A DNA stretch of 64,000 nt. Origin: an uncultured Mycoplasmatota bacterium. GTDB taxonomy: Bacteria; Bacillota_I; Bacilli_A; RF39; UBA660. This document shows positions 62,911-64,000 of this stretch, one piece after another. Each line of letters starts with the position of its first letter. Position 1 is the stretch's first letter. A model generated the notes under the pieces. That model did not search any database. It was given only the letters and a program-made list of their open reading frames with translations, and had not been told where the DNA came from. Location of the stretch: positions 1 through 64,000 of the forward strand of contig UQSR01000002.1 in NCBI GenBank assembly GCA_900543825.1, written 5' to 3'. The position numbers and the translations under genes are program-made.

Positions 62911-64000
62911 ATATAATATTAAAGATTTAGATTGTGCTAATTGTGCAAAAAAAATAGAAGAAACTTTAAATAAAGATAAAAATATAAAAAGTGCTAGTAT
63001 AAATTTTGCTAAACAAACAGTTACTGTGGAAACAAATATATCAGACCCATTTAACTATGTTAAAGATATAGTAGAAAAGATAGAACCAGATGCTATATTA
63101 AGTAAGGAAGAAATTAAAGAAACTAAAAATAAAGATATTTATAGAATACTATTAGGGGCATTTTTAGGAGTGCTAGGAATAATAATAAAAACTCCAAAAT
63201 ACTTAAGTATGATATTGATACTTTTAGCTTATATAATATTACTATATAGGACATTAACTACCGCTATTAAACAACTAAAAAATAAAACTATAAATGAAAA
63301 CTTCTTAGTAACAATATCCACAATAGGAGCTTACTTACTAGGAGAAATACATGAAGGTTTAATGGTAATATTCTTATATGAAATAGGAAAAATGCTAGAA
63401 AGCAAAGCCGTAAATAAAAGTCGTAATTCAGTAGCAGAATTAATGAATATTAAAGAAGAAACATCAAATTTAAAAGACAATAACAAAATAAAAGTAGTCC
63501 CTACAACTGAAATAAAAGTAGGTGATATTATAGTAGTAAAAGAAGGAGAAAGAGTCCCTTTAGATGGTATAGTAGTAAAGGGCGAAACTATGTTAGATAC
63601 TAGTGCCCTAACAGGAGAATCTCTTCCCATATCAGTATCAATTGGTGATAAAGTATTATCAGGTAGTATAAATAAAGGTGGTGTATTAGAAATAAAAGTG
63701 TCATCATTATATAAAGATTCCACTGTAAATAAAATACTAGAATTAGTAGAAAACGCAACCGAAAGAAAAACCAAAGTAGAAACAATAGTATCAAAATACT
63801 CTTCAAAATATACCATAGGAGTAATAATTATAGCCATATTAACAGCACTATTTCTACCACTATTTACTAATATGACATATACAGATAGTATTTATAAAGG
63901 ATTAACAATCCTAGTAATATCATGCCCATGTGCTATAGCCATATCTATACCATTATCATATTTTTCTGGTATAGGAGCGGCATCCAAAGAAGGAATATTA
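62900..64000 (+). CDS. Heavy-metal P1B ATPase (CadA/ZntA type), 3' truncated by window
   Basis: Exports Zn/Cd/Pb. The visible 367 residues start MKYKYNIKDLDCANCAKKIEE, an HMA domain with the CxxC metal site, then helices and the actuator domain with DTSALTGES; the last visible helix has SCPCA, the CPC metal-transport motif. The phosphorylation DKTGT lies beyond the window. AAAGGAGC precedes the ATG, which is inside the end of arsR. Confidence 0.93.
   Translation, partial: MKYKYNIKDLDCANCAKKIEETLNKDKNIKSASINFAKQTVTVETNISDPFNYVKDIVEKIEPDAILSKEEIKETKNKDIYRILLGAFLGVLGIIIKTPKYLSMILILLAYIILLYRTLTTAIKQLKNKTINENFLVTISTIGAYLLGEIHEGLMVIFLYEIGKMLESKAVNKSRNSVAELMNIKEETSNLKDNNKIKVVPTTEIKVGDIIVVKEGERVPLDGIVVKGETMLDTSALTGESLPISVSIGDKVLSGSINKGGVLEIKVSSLYKDSTVNKILELVENATERKTKVETIVSKYSSKYTIGVIIIAILTALFLPLFTNMTYTDSIYKGLTILVISCPCAIAISIPLSYFSGIGAASKEGIL

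Overview
This 64 kb window is very AT-rich (roughly a quarter G+C by eye) and gene-dense, with short spacers, strong GGAGG-type ribosome binding sites and many U-tailed intrinsic terminators. Proteins are most like those of low-G+C Gram-positives: SecA, HPF, DnaB/DnaI, Soj/Spo0J/Noc, MurA, an LtaS-like enzyme, Smr, HtrA and PcrA. TGA acts as a stop (the SGNH-fold gene ends in TGA), so this is not the Mycoplasma code. SpoIIR, a CwlD-type amidase, two tiny YjcZ-like proteins and an array of Spo0A-like boxes suggest an endospore former. An uncultured, genome-reduced gut Bacilli/Erysipelotrichia-like lineage is my best guess; the lineage is inference.

Layout. From 69 to 28541 almost every gene is on the minus strand; from 28732 to 64000 almost every gene is on the plus strand. 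The switch lies between soj/parA and rpmH, the neighbourhood of oriC in Firmicutes, but neither dnaA nor a DnaA box is there. The left arm holds secA, hpf, a nucleotidyltransferase, two YjcZ-like genes, prsA, rmuC, a PcfJ-like protein with ten 21-residue repeats, envelope genes (HdeD-like, deacetylase, DUF421, DUF2752, TM2), valS, an HD protein, two tandem unknown paralogues, gmk, dnaE, dnaI, dnaB, a CPBP protease, csp, and parB-parA.

The right arm starts with the conserved block rpmH-rnpA-yidC-jag-(mscS)-mnmE-mnmG-rsmG-noc, then spoIIR, an MntP/YtaF-like pump, murA, a degenerate SGNH protein, rpmE and an LtaS-like enzyme. An agr quorum-sensing locus follows: agrA-agrC on plus facing agrB-agrD on minus, with a 38-residue AgrD. 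Next come a membrane-anchored EIIB-like domain, a sensor kinase behind three phased Spo0A-like boxes, Smr, clpP, a TGS/uridine-kinase protein, cwlD, an Abi_2 protein, htrA, the tsaE-tsaB-rimI-tsaD operon, an NPKTG surface protein, a holin-amidase pair, pcrA, a VanY-type peptidase, and an ArsR/P-type ATPase metal operon cut by the window end.

The most unusual signal is a family of paired or tripled intergenic hairpins at five loci (about 2652, 8547, 17816, 54506, 62411). Stem sequences differ completely, yet every loop is closed by the same G-CC...GT-C pattern, and two copies share flanking blocks. No tRNA, rRNA, CRISPR array or insertion sequence was seen. No gene-free stretch reaches 300 bases.
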